64,000 nt of DNA from Pseudoips prasinana (lineage: Eukaryota > Arthropoda > Insecta > Lepidoptera > Nolidae), in assembly GCA_951640165.1 (NCBI GenBank), contig OX621264.1:4779001-4843000 (forward strand), read 5' to 3'. The notes under the pieces were generated by a model. It was given only the letters and a program-made list of their open reading frames with translations. It was not told the DNA's origin and did not search any database. Shown here piece after piece: positions 1 through 43,438 of the stretch (position 1 is the stretch's first letter; each line of letters begins with the position of its first letter). A program made the translations under genes and the position numbers.

Positions 1-33681
<33,681 letters not shown>

Positions 33682-34040
33682 AGCCAAGTCTCCACTGATG
33701 TAGTTTTAAGTTCAGTGATTAAAAATTACCAGGTGTATTACAACGCCATCTGTTTCTTTTACCCTTACCTTCGTATTATAATAGAATTAAATCTCGATAT
33801 CCACCATGCTAGGTGACGCTGTTGACATTGTCACTCTGCTAAATATTGACAGATATCAAGGAATACAGCAAAAAATATATAGATAAGTGGCCAAGTGACG
33901 GGTCGCCCATGACGGGTTCCGTAGCGGCAATAAACATAACATTAAATTTCTTGTAGTAGTTGATTGAATTAAAGGCAAATTGCGAAACGATTTATGACGT
34001 ACTATTCAAAATAATATCTCGTTCAAACCAATTTTCAGTG
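33682..34040. other. Region downstream of the coiled-coil gene
   Basis: Intergenic. 33889-33945 (GGCCAAGTGACGGGTCGCCC, GGGTTCCGTAGCGGC) is a fragment of the repeat at 23455-24075, inverted relative to it. Confidence 0.5.
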
Positions 34041-34044
34041 GAAG

Positions 34045-34260
34045 TTTGCGATTACGCGGTCAGACCATAAATGGGTGACCGACGACAAAGTCGTTTAATT
34101 TATGAGCTACTCCATGCTTTAAAGTGATCTTTAAAGCATCGAGATGCTCATAGAAATGTGATCATTAAGCTGTCGGTCCCGGTACTAGTCATCCGATAAC
34201 AATCGTTAGGCCATGTCAGAAACCTGGCGTCTTAAACAACTATGACTTATATGACCATAC
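34045..34260 (+). repeat. 5S-rRNA-derived SINE, truncated copy
   Basis: GCGGTCAGACCATAAATGGGTGACCG followed by the same body as 36550 (GTCGGTCCC, GCCATGTCAG). A 25-bp inversion-like AAAGCATCGAGATGCT stretch is inserted in the body. Confidence 0.65.
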
Positions 34261-35960
34261 GATAAGTATAAGTACCATAAATGGAAAAGAATGCTATTAT
34301 GTTACGATTTGACAAACTATGGCTATAGGATATAAAAACTGAGATCTTTTAAAACTCATTTAATTAAATGTATCCATATAACTGGCTGTATTTAAATTCA
34401 TTATTTATTATCCAATTCATTTCATTAGTAGTATATCAATTTCAATTAAGTTATATATTAATTGTTCGTGATTAAGATTTAAAAACAGAGCACAGTTTGA
34501 CATTTGTCAATATTTGGCAGAATAACGAGGACCTTTGCTTCAGTGTCAGATGTGTCAAAGATGCCGAGATTTCAAGTCATTGTAATGACTAAAATAATAA
34601 ATGTGACTGAAAAAAATAATAAGTACTTTATACTCTTTTGTAAATTCAACAAGAAGAGAAAGGGTATCAAATGTATAGTAATTTATTAGTAAAATAATTA
34701 AATAAAAATACCTTTACTTTATTTAAATCAAATGTTTTTTTAAAAGTAAGTTACAGATTTAAATGTACTGTTCACTTTCAATTGGAGAAATTTGACAATT
34801 GGGGTAGCTTGATGTGCTGGCATATGTACATTTAAATATGTAGCGAATAATATAACAACTTTTATCTTGTTTTATCAACTAAAATATTAATAAATAAAGT
34901 GATAATTATTGCCAATTTAATAAAAATAGGTATATCTAGGCCATATTTTTAACCTATGCTGATTCTGTGAACGAAGATGATTAAATTTTACTTTAACGTA
35001 GATTAAATGACTATATCATAAAATATAGTCATTCGTTTTTGTTTTATAATTACATAGGTAATTAATGCTAAATGTGTTAACATAATAAACAGTTATGTAT
35101 ACAACTTAATTTTATACTGGTATTGAGGAAGAATCATTACATCTCAGTAATATTCTCAATACACTAGTTGCCCGACAGCTAAAATAACATTGTAACATCA
35201 CACGAACAACAGCACGCAATAATGCACCTTATATAACAAGTCATAAAGAACATGGTACAGATATACCTATTTTAGTATTTAACATATTACCTATTTAAAA
35301 TGAACCTTGATACTATGATCTTTAAATTTATTTTTCATTAAAATGTCTATGTGAATGTCGCTTTGCTTATGAGCTCATTCTTGAGTGCCTACAGATGCTC
35401 ACAGCTAATTTATAATAAGGTATTAGAAATAATACGAGTTACCAATTTAAATTTTAGTTACCAAACACATATTAGGCAAAAATGAGATTGTAGCTAAATT
35501 TATTAAAGGAGGATTATTATCCAGGAGTCAGAAGTCTGTCTGTTTATAAATTGTTCAGTTTTCTGCTTTTTATGGATGTATATCATCGAACGTCTTTACT
35601 TCTAGTTTTGTACCATCAACTATAGATATTTTTCATGTCGAATCAATTTCAGTTACCAAACACATACATTACTAATATGAGTTTGGTAACTAAATTGTCG
35701 GTTGGTAACTCGAAGTTTGGGCTATAAATGTTCTTTCATAATATATATTAATCAACCTAAAATCTTAAGTCATGTGCAATATACTTATTATCTAAGTAAT
35801 AACTAATAGAACTTTTCACTGATAAAGTTCCATGTCGACCTAATATGGATGTATTAATTTCTGATATTATTGAAGTCTATTACCACACTAAAATATTTAA
35901 GGGGGACTTCATGAGTGAATATTATTGCACTAAATAACACACATAAATAAAAAATATATA
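34260..35960. other. AT-rich intergenic stretch
   Basis: Only a half copy of the 141-bp MITE (34774-34832) is recognised. Three motifs TTAGTTACCAAACACATA-like near 35455, 35650 and 35690 are locally repetitive. No gene. Confidence 0.4.
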
Positions 35961-35961
35961 T

Positions 35962-36331
35962 ACAACATGTAACTTAATTAACGCACATCCTGAAAATAGT
36001 TTGTTCAGAATCGATTTAAATAATTTTTAATATAGGTAATTTTTTATTCCAAAATAATTAAAACTACGGAAATTATTGTCATATTAACCCTGTACAGTGA
36101 CAACAAATTGAAATGGACCATAAGTAAGTCAAAGTAATAAGATAATGGCAGTTTTATTTGTATTCATACAAATTCCATCAACTTTTCCAACTTTATACCA
36201 AGAAACTAATTTAGTAAATATCAATGCATATACATGTTAAATTAAAAATTCAGTGTATGTATTATGATTACTACATAATATTCTAATTGGGGTGTTTGAG
36301 GGGGGTGTATGTTAATTACGTTACATTTTGT
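35962..36331. mobile_element. MITE, ACAACATGTAAC family, copy A
   Basis: 370 bp. Left end ACAACATGTAACTTAATTAA and right end TTAATTACGTTACATTTTGT are inverted copies (about 25 bp). Other copies: 38195-48790 (split) and 51161-51557. Confidence 0.85.
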
Positions 36332-36549
36332 ATAATAAAAAGTGCAATTTTAAACACATTACAAGCTAACTGTTTATGTATAAAGTTGTATTTACTCATT
36401 CATTGTGTACATATTACATTTTTTATAATAAATATTTTTTAAAATTATATTCTTTGTTTTTTTTAAAGTGTTAGTTTTAATTTTTTTTTAACCCATAACC
36501 AAACTTTGTTTTAATATTTTTCACTGCTCATAGCCAGATTCTCTCACCA

Positions 36550-36785
36550 TTCCGTTAGTGATTGGCGAAGTCAAGCAACTAGGCTCGCGGTCAGTCCATA
36601 GATGGGTGACCGCCAAAGTGGTTTAATTTCTGAGCGTCTCCGTGCTTTGGAGGGCATGTTATGCTGTCGGTCCCAGCTATAGCAATTAGGCAACAGTCGT
36701 TAAGCCTAATGTCAGCGGACTACTGGGCGGCTTAAGCAACTCTTGACACTAGGGTAACCACTGCCCACACGATAAGTATTGCTTT
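36550..36785 (+). repeat. 5S-rRNA-derived SINE, fullest copy
   Basis: 36556-36614 aligns to the second half of arthropod 5S rRNA: GCGAAGTCAAGCAACTAGG (A-box region), GCGGTCAGTCCATAGATGGG and TGACCGCC (C-box region). These are the internal pol III promoter elements of 5S genes. The body follows with CTGTCGGTCCC and GGCGGCTTAAGCAACTC. Confidence 0.75.
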
Positions 36786-37030
36786 TGGACCTTATTCAAA
36801 AGAGATTAATGTGGTCTCGTATTAGTACATTGCCTGTGTAAGGATTAAAATTGAATTGTAAAAACCCCGCGATACAGGTCTCGCGTTCTTTACAAACATT
36901 ACCTATAATTGACGGACACAAAGAAAACTTTGTTTGTAAAATTCATAGTTATTGTATTCCAAAATCGGTCTACAAACAACTGAGAAAACACGTAATAAAC
37001 ATACATACAAAAGTAAAACAGTCAAGAGAG

Positions 37031-37335
37031 GTAGGGCACAGCGTTCATTCGCTCGAAGAGCAGCCCGACTGGGGAAATACCTCCACCTTACAGAAGACAT
37101 TCCTTAATAATAACATTAATAATTTAATGTTGTGTTTCTGAGTTTGAGTAAGGTCGCCAGAGCTCATCGGGGTGGGGGGAAGGGTCAGCAACACTTGTTT
37201 GCTGACTCTTAAAGGCCGGCAACGCACCCGCGACTCCTCTGGTGTTGCGAGTGTCCATGGGCGGCGGTGATCACTTACCATCAGGTGACCCACTCGCTCG
37301 TTTGTCGACCTCTGACATAAAAAAAGAAAAAAAAA
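37031..37335 (+). mobile_element. LINE 3' end repeat (GGCCGGCAACGCACC type)
   Basis: Second copy of the 8826-9118 sequence, ending in an A/AG-rich tail at 37317-37337. Confidence 0.75.
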
Positions 37336-37532
37336 AGTCAGTCTCATAGACTACAACTCGTACTTGTCCTTCTCGGCCCAGGTAACATTCTGTAACGATC
37401 GCCCTCAGCCACACATTTCGAGGTAGTTGGTCGTCACAAACTATCACGACAATAAGCTTCTCTTAAAGCCAGCTACGAAGAAATAAATATCTTGGGACAA
37501 TCAACACTCTGCCATCTGATCAAACTAGGCAG

Positions 37533-38154
37533 AGCCTTTTTTTACGTGGTGGAAATGCTCAAATCTCATGTCCGTCGCTTGGGGAGGTTTCCCACTAAAA
37601 CCACCACGATAGCCAGCCTCACAGTGTTTGTAGCGGGGGCTCTGGGTACCCCCGCCGTGCACTGCAGCTTCAGTGAGACTCTCACTCGGGGAGGGGATGG
37701 GGCCTGAGTGTTATAGCAGTAGAGTGCCTCAGCACGCACTTGATTAGGCAAACTGAGCTACAGCAGGGGCTCTACCAGCTAAGTCGCCGAACATCGATTT
37801 CTTAAATGGCGTTTATATAAATAAAGGTTAAAAATGACTTAATCAATCGTTAAATCGGCTTCCATGAGCACATGTGACGTCATAAATGGTCCGGATTCGA
37901 TTGTCAACGTTGAAGCCGATTTAACGATTGATAAAGTCATTTTTAAATTTTATTTATTTGAACGCCGATCACTGTACGGATGTTCGGCGAGTTAGGCCGT
38001 AGCCCCGCAGGTTACCTCTTCCCGGGACCGCTTATACAAGACGAGTGGAGATCCCCTTCTCCAAACGCCAGTGGTCCCAGGGGCGCGCCCAGCCGGGGAG
38101 AAGCGAGCCGGGCGCCGCATACTATCTCGCGCTGGAATTAGCTCCCAGCACCGG
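37533..38154 (-). mobile_element. R1-clade LINE 3' fragment, with target duplication
   Basis: Poly(T) at 37536-37542 is the complement of the poly(A) tail. Sequence matches the 3' end at 57954-58647 (GGTGGAAATGC, GCCGCTTGGGGAGG-like, GCGGGGGCTCTGGGTAC, CTTCCCGGGACCGCTTATA). Flanked by AAACTAGGCAG duplications (37522-37532, 38155-38165). Interrupted by the MITE at 37766-38006. Confidence 0.85.
37766..38006. mobile_element. 241-bp MITE (GGGGCT ends, 3-bp GCA duplication)
   Basis: Terminal inverted repeats run about 90-100 bp with mismatches: GGGGCTCTACCAGCTAAGTC at left; the right end is the complement of GGGGCTACGGCCTAACTC. GCA flanks both ends (37763-37765 and 38007-38009), and the empty site is seen in the R1 copy near 58212 (CTACAGCAGGTTACC). 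A 3-bp duplication and GGG ends would fit the PIF/Harbinger superfamily. Confidence 0.85.
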
Positions 38155-38194
38155 AAACTAGGCAGCATGTACTATGACAACTAGACCAACTTAT

Positions 38195-38280
38195 ACAACA
38201 TGAAACTTAATTAACGCACATCCTGAAAATAGTTTGTTCTGAATCGTTTACTGAATCGATTTATATCATTTTTAATATAG
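38195..38280. mobile_element. MITE, ACAACATGTAAC family, copy B, left part
   Basis: Left terminus ACAACATGAAACTTAATTAA and internal sequence to TTTTTAATATAG, where it is broken by the LTR element. The right part continues at 48477 (ATAGGTAATC). Confidence 0.85.
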
Positions 38281-38535
38281 TATTATAGATGAGACTCCAG
38301 TTAGGTTATTTAAAAAGAAATCACATAAATCTAACCGAATCTATATTTCTCAAGAACAGATACAAATGCTAGCAACATTATTTTAAACAATATGGCGTTA
38401 AATAAATTTAAAAACAACACGACCACAACCGACACGTTCGAACGCCACGCACAGAGTGAGCCCGAGGCCCAGCAAGCGATTATATTTATAGAGCCGTGTT
38501 CGTTTCCGATCTGGCGTAAACTGGATTCGATAATA
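38281..38535. repeat. Left 255-bp terminal direct repeat (LTR)
   Basis: TATTATAGATGAGACTCCAG to CTGGATTCGATAATA. Compared by eye with the right copy it differs at one position (CCCAGCAAG versus CCCACCAAG). Confidence 0.9.
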
Positions 38536-40221
38536 CGGCCGTTCCTGGCAGCGAGGCGTCCCGACCGCTTCATCACTCAACAGAGGCAAGGCGGCAGAGG
38601 CGTCTTCAAGCTACATCAGAATTGGCACCAATGAGTTCATCCTCTGCAATATAGAAAACACACGTAAGCCTTAATTCTCTCAAACCTTTTAAGGCTTTGA
38701 AAAAAAAATCAAAAATGAAAATTTAGTATCCCGACTACAGACGCAAGCGTGCACTCTTACATCGGCAGTAAGGACCAGCCAAAAATGAATTTTATAAGTG
38801 AGAAGAGTGTATGTCGTGCAAACACCTCAAACTGCGCAATTTAAGGCACCCGCACGACACCTGTATTATGTTAGCTCGTATATGAAACGTCTAACATAGT
38901 AGCGCGCTATTGACGTCAATATTCGCCGATACAGACAACGAATACTACGACACAACACAACCACACAGTAGGGAAGCAAAATCCGGCCGAATCCGCCTCT
39001 ACCATACTGCAAAAGATGAATGGGAAGTAAAGCACCAAAGTGCCCACCTCAACCACCTCGAAAACGGGAAGTAAAGCACCGAAGTGCCCACCTCGACCTC
39101 ATAAATGGGAAGTAAAGCACAGATGTGCCCACCTCGACGTCAATAACGGGAAGTAAAGCACAGACGTGCCCACCTCGACCTTCGCGTACCAGTCTCAAAG
39201 AAAGCGCTGGACGTGTCCGGGGTCCACTCCCCGCGCTACAACACACTGTTGGGCTACCGTTGAAATCTTTAACCCGGTGAGAAATGCCACCTCGTAGCGG
39301 TGATGTGAAAGCGTGCGCAGGACTTTGTAGAAGCCGCACGTACCGGAGTCGAGTTTCCCTGCACCCCGATGCGTATTCAGGGAACACGACTTCCAGGGAC
39401 TAAACCCTGCACAACTACGGAGCGCACGTCTGCTGTAGCCAGATACTCCGAGGTATTAGCCTTGGGAGCCACCACTCGATAGCACTGGTAGTTCGTTTCA
39501 ACCAGCAAGGCTATCACTCTTCTCCACACCAAGTGTACTACAAACAGAATAACACTAAAACCTTTCAAATCCATTCCGCTCATAGCACACACGGTTGGAA
39601 CTTATTATCATAAATTGCGGAACAACTCTCAGAACAGGATTTCCTGCCCAACACAAAGTTAGAATTTCGTCCCAACATAAAGTCAGGAGCTCCTTGCCCA
39701 ACACAAAGTCTGATCTTAAAACATAACGCCAGCCACGCGGGCTACGTGCCTAGCGCCAGGGTGATGCGACGAACACACAACAAGAAGTGTTAACTTCCTT
39801 CATCCAACCACAACGCATGATGCCACCTCAAAGGAGGCTGCACCAGTCTCCGGGCATCAGTCACTTCGCCAAGGCACCATGCATTGTGAAGCCGACTGCG
39901 TGGTCCTCCAGCCGTCCTCAGCAACAATCTGTAACAAGACGCGGCACACGCGTCTACCAGACTTAGTAACGAAGCTGACACGCGTTATAAGCGATGTGAC
40001 CAAACAAATTATAAGGACTGACAAAACATCCCTTCCTTACTGTACATTACATGCTTTAATGTCAATCATCATCCCCTAAACCCTAGCTAGCTATGTTTGA
40101 AAATGCAGTCATGGTTCCTATTGTGATAACACTACTAGTATGTTGGTCAAATGTGTATTAAGAAATTAGGTGTACCTACAGGATGATGACAAACAAGACC
40201 ACATGCAAAGTTTTCGTTAAC
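38536..40221. other. LTR element interior, left part, with short tandem repeats
   Basis: Four 40-46-bp units at 39010-39180 (GGGAAGTAAAGCAC, GTGCCCACCTCGACC). Three looser CAACACAAAGT units at 39650-39710. No intact ORF. Around 39850-39930 (minus) a CACAATGCATGGTGCCTTGG stretch repeats part of the integrase end at 40280-40320. Confidence 0.6.
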
Positions 40222-40475
40222 TTAGGATGAGATAGTTGAACTCAGTTCGAAGAATGCAGCGCATATTCCCGGACACCATTTACTACTCCAAGGCACCATG
40301 CATTGTGCCGCCACGTGCGCAGTCTTGCCTCCATTGAGTAGGTTCGCCTCGTAACGACTGCTTTGCAAGGCCTTGGTCACTTTGTAAGGACTACCCGTCC
40401 TGGTGTCCAGCTTTCCTGCGGACTGAGCATACATGATTACAAAAACAATATCATTAAGTTTAAACTCATGAGTAG
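40222..40475 (-). pseudogene. Ty3/gypsy integrase C-terminal remnant
   Basis: Read on the - strand: THEFKLNDIVFVIMYAQ, GKLDTRTGSPYKVTKALQ, then a GGKTAHVAAQCMVPW ending. The order (hydrophobic beta strand, K-L-D, G-P-Y-x-V, R-Y-x-x, ..VAA..M.PW) is the integrase C-terminal domain common in gypsy elements. The frame is broken just upstream and no DDE catalytic core is seen. Confidence 0.65.
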
Positions 40476-41289
40476 GAAGTCTACTACAGTTAACTTACTC
40501 ATACAGCCTCTAGTTACTTCACGTAAAGCATCTCAGTCGGTTGAAAGGCAACTACATCACGTGGTAACACACAGAGACACACAGAGTTAAAGTTCTAAAA
40601 CTTAAATTGTTTTTATCTTTTCCCAAGTTTAATACCTGGTATGGGGCTCTTAGGACATGTTTTTTAGAAGCGCAGAAAGTATACTTTCCGATAAAACTTC
40701 TTCAAACCTCGCCACAGACACTGGCCGCAACCTGCGTCGTTCTGCCATACGTGCCACTCAACAGCGCTAGCTCATAAAGATGGCTTGGCAGTATGCTGCA
40801 CACCTTCTAGGGTTCAGGCATTTATAGGTACAACCTCCCTGTGAAGTAAGACAATTTAATTAGAAAGTGTACATCACCAAACGTGAACTCTTTTGGTTAG
40901 CGTTAATGTATGTCCAAGTGCAATCAAATCTAAGCACGTGGAACGAGAAGTACTTCAAAATAAAGGTCACAGTTTATTCCAACCCTACATACTCATGTTT
41001 GTAAAGTAATTCAAAAGATCACAACATCTTACGGTACCTTCTTGACTCCATACTACCATATCTGGGTTAACTTTGCCCAAGGCTTGGAAATGGTATCGAC
41101 TCTAAATTGTAGAACATCAGCAACATAAATAAATGAATAAACATCAGCATGTGGCATCATTATCCCCTTTGAAATCAAAATCCTGGAAATAATGTACAAT
41201 CACGCAACACGCGGTATGAGATCACTTTTTCGCTCAGTAGGTATATTTCAGAGCAATATTTAATACAATCGGTATTTATAAAAATCACT

Positions 41290-41410
41290 TGTATGAGATA
41301 ATGGTGGAAATAGTCAGAGAGACCAAGAAATCGTCTTACCTGTCAGTCTTTTTGTGCCGGTAAAATATATCAAACCACCTTTCTCGGACTCGGCCTCACC
41401 TGACCATAAC
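41290..41410 (-). pseudogene. Ty3/gypsy reverse transcriptase remnant
   Basis: Read on the - strand, VRRFLGLSDYFHHYL matches the conserved V-R-x-F-L-G-L-x-x-Y-x-R-x-F-I segment after the RT palm in gypsy elements. The YxDD motif is not found nearby. It lies about 0.9 kb upstream of the integrase remnant, shorter than in an intact pol, so there has been deletion. Confidence 0.5.
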
Positions 41411-41524
41411 TCATTTGTCTTGAGATTGCTTACATGACTGATCTCACATTAGTGAAACGTTTGTCCTCTGTTTGACCTAATCTTTTACAAAACAACATCA
41501 TTACATATGACGAACATTTAATTG

Positions 41525-41655
41525 ACGGACACAGTATATCCAGACTTAGAACAACTACTTATGGTTCACACAAATGGATTTTCCGCGTGGGAATCGAACC
41601 CGGGACACGGAGTGGCCAGGCGACGGTCTTAACCGCTGCGCCACACGTGCAGTCA
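41525..41655 (-). repeat. tRNA-derived SINE, family A, inserted in the LTR element
   Basis: On the - strand A box TGGCGCAGCGG and B box GGTTCGATTCCC (41583-41650), then TAAGTCTGGATATACTGTGTC. Same family as 6788-6990. Confidence 0.8.
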
Positions 41656-42800
41656 AACTTTAGAGGGTGACTTCAGGCTTATTTTGATAACTCCGTTGCT
41701 AAGAAGTAGCTTGAGAACATTCACTGCTATTATACCTACCAGGTGATTGAATAAAATGACCAAAATGATTAGGGTTTGTCACATGTTTGTTCAGAGTTCG
41801 TTGTACGTGCGCGTATTTCAGCGCTGTCAATACTCTTCACTTAATCCACTCACTATCATAGGGTGCAACAACGGCATGACATTTTTTCAACACCGTGAAG
41901 TCACACACGTTGAGTTGAGGTACCATTCCTCAGCGGTGGTCAACATCTAAGGCACGTACCCTATACACTATGGCTATCATGCAATGATCGCAATACTGAG
42001 CGGCGCGGCGCCCGCGACGGCTATTAACACCTGACGACTACTGGTCGAATTTCGCGAATCAGATCGCAACCAAACCACCGCGTAGCAAACTATGTGAATG
42101 GTGTTGCGCCCTGATACGGGAACCACCTTTCAATCAAGGTCTTCATCGGCCACGTGAAATAGATCGCTTCATTTCACAAACAAAACGATAAAAATGTACT
42201 TACGTGAAATCACACAACACAATATTTAACAAAAATAAAACTTTCACTAAGGTTACACTTGTTCCGTTTAGGCATACACGTCGTCGACTCTGTTTACAGT
42301 TAATGCACTCAGTGACATCCAATACAGGCTCAAATAAACATTCCTTGTCGTCACAATGATTTTATGTTTCAGCACGATCCACCCCGTTGCGCTATAAGCG
42401 TATATCGTGAAGAGATGTATTAAACTTAGACACATAATAATGACACTCTTGACTCGCGTTGACAATTGACTGAATTGCCGAAATACCAGCATTTTAAGTT
42501 CATTTTATAGGGGGAGATCTAAAATTACTTTCGATCATCTCTAACCAACTCACGATAGTAGCTAAAGTGCGGTGTAGATATTTTTGTGCCTTGGAAGGTT
42601 GCTTACATTCGCCTTCGCACTATGCTATCGCTGCTCAATGATCGTAAACAGAAAACGTCCGATTTTCGTCAAACTGACCGCGAACGAACACACCTACGTG
42701 ATCGGTGTTTAACTTGAGAGCGAAACTAGGATTGAGAATGCTACCGCCGTGTATAGGCACGGCGTAACGGCGTCGGGGGCTGCTATCACGAGCTCCATTA
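41656..42800. other. LTR element interior, right part
   Basis: Short open stretches on the - strand (for example MVPQLNVCDFTVLKKC near 41880) look like decayed coding sequence that I cannot identify. Exact reading frames are lost. Confidence 0.4.
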
Positions 42801-43084
42801 AGCACCGTTTAAACGGCGCGCAAACACGCGAGCCGAGCCTGGCTCCGCTCGTGGTTCGCCACGCCACGCGCTGTGTAAACAACTGCGCTCGGCGCGGCTC
42901 GGCAAAGTTCGCACGATCCATCACTTGTCGGTTTTTTCGACACAGATCAAAGGCGCGCGCGCCATCTGCGACTCGGCTTGTGTTGATACGCGCCGTCTAA
43001 ACAGATAACACAGAGCGCGCGACGAAGGAAGACCTATTTTGTTTTTTTAGCGAAGTTTTTAATTGGGGATTGATTTTGTACGAG

Positions 43085-43438
43085 ATGGAGTGGAGCAACG
43101 AGAAGATTCAACTCTTCATTGAATTGTACGAAGAGGAACCGGCCATATGGAACCCAAAAGACCCAGGTCACAAAAGCCGCAACAATGTGCACGATGCTTG
43201 GACAAAAATAAAAACTAAGTTCTGTGAGGGGACCGGGGAAAGTATATCAGTGGAAGAATTAAAGAAAAAGAAGGAAAATTTAATGGCCACTTACAGAAAA
43301 TTAAATACGAAAGTGAAGTCAAGTTCAACAAGCGGGAGTGGTACGGATGACATGTTTAAACCTAATTGGCCATTTTACGAACAAATGGCCAAGTTCCTGC
43401 ATGGTGTATACAAACCAACAACAACGAAGAGTTCAGAG
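43085..43438 (+). CDS. MADF-like gene exon 1
   Basis: 118 codons ending KSSE just before the donor GTGAGG. Confidence 0.88.

Larger units (their letters stand above)
37485..38190 (-). repeat. SINE split by an R1 fragment
   Basis: 37485-37532 (CTTGGGACAATC, GCCATCTGATC) continues at 38166 (CATGTACTATGACAACTAG). Together they form the body seen at 9410-9540. The 11-bp AAACTAGGCAG is present on both sides of the insertion. Confidence 0.75.

Noticed and set aside
39049..39592. Minus-strand frames of 112 and 71 codons
   Set aside because: Overlap short tandem repeats (GGGAAGTAAAGCAC) and show no domain; probably chance frames in the decayed interior.
41656..42492. Possible envelope-like gene making the LTR element an insect retrovirus
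   Set aside because: Only short broken frames without a recognisable fusion, furin or membrane-anchor pattern; evidence too thin to claim env.
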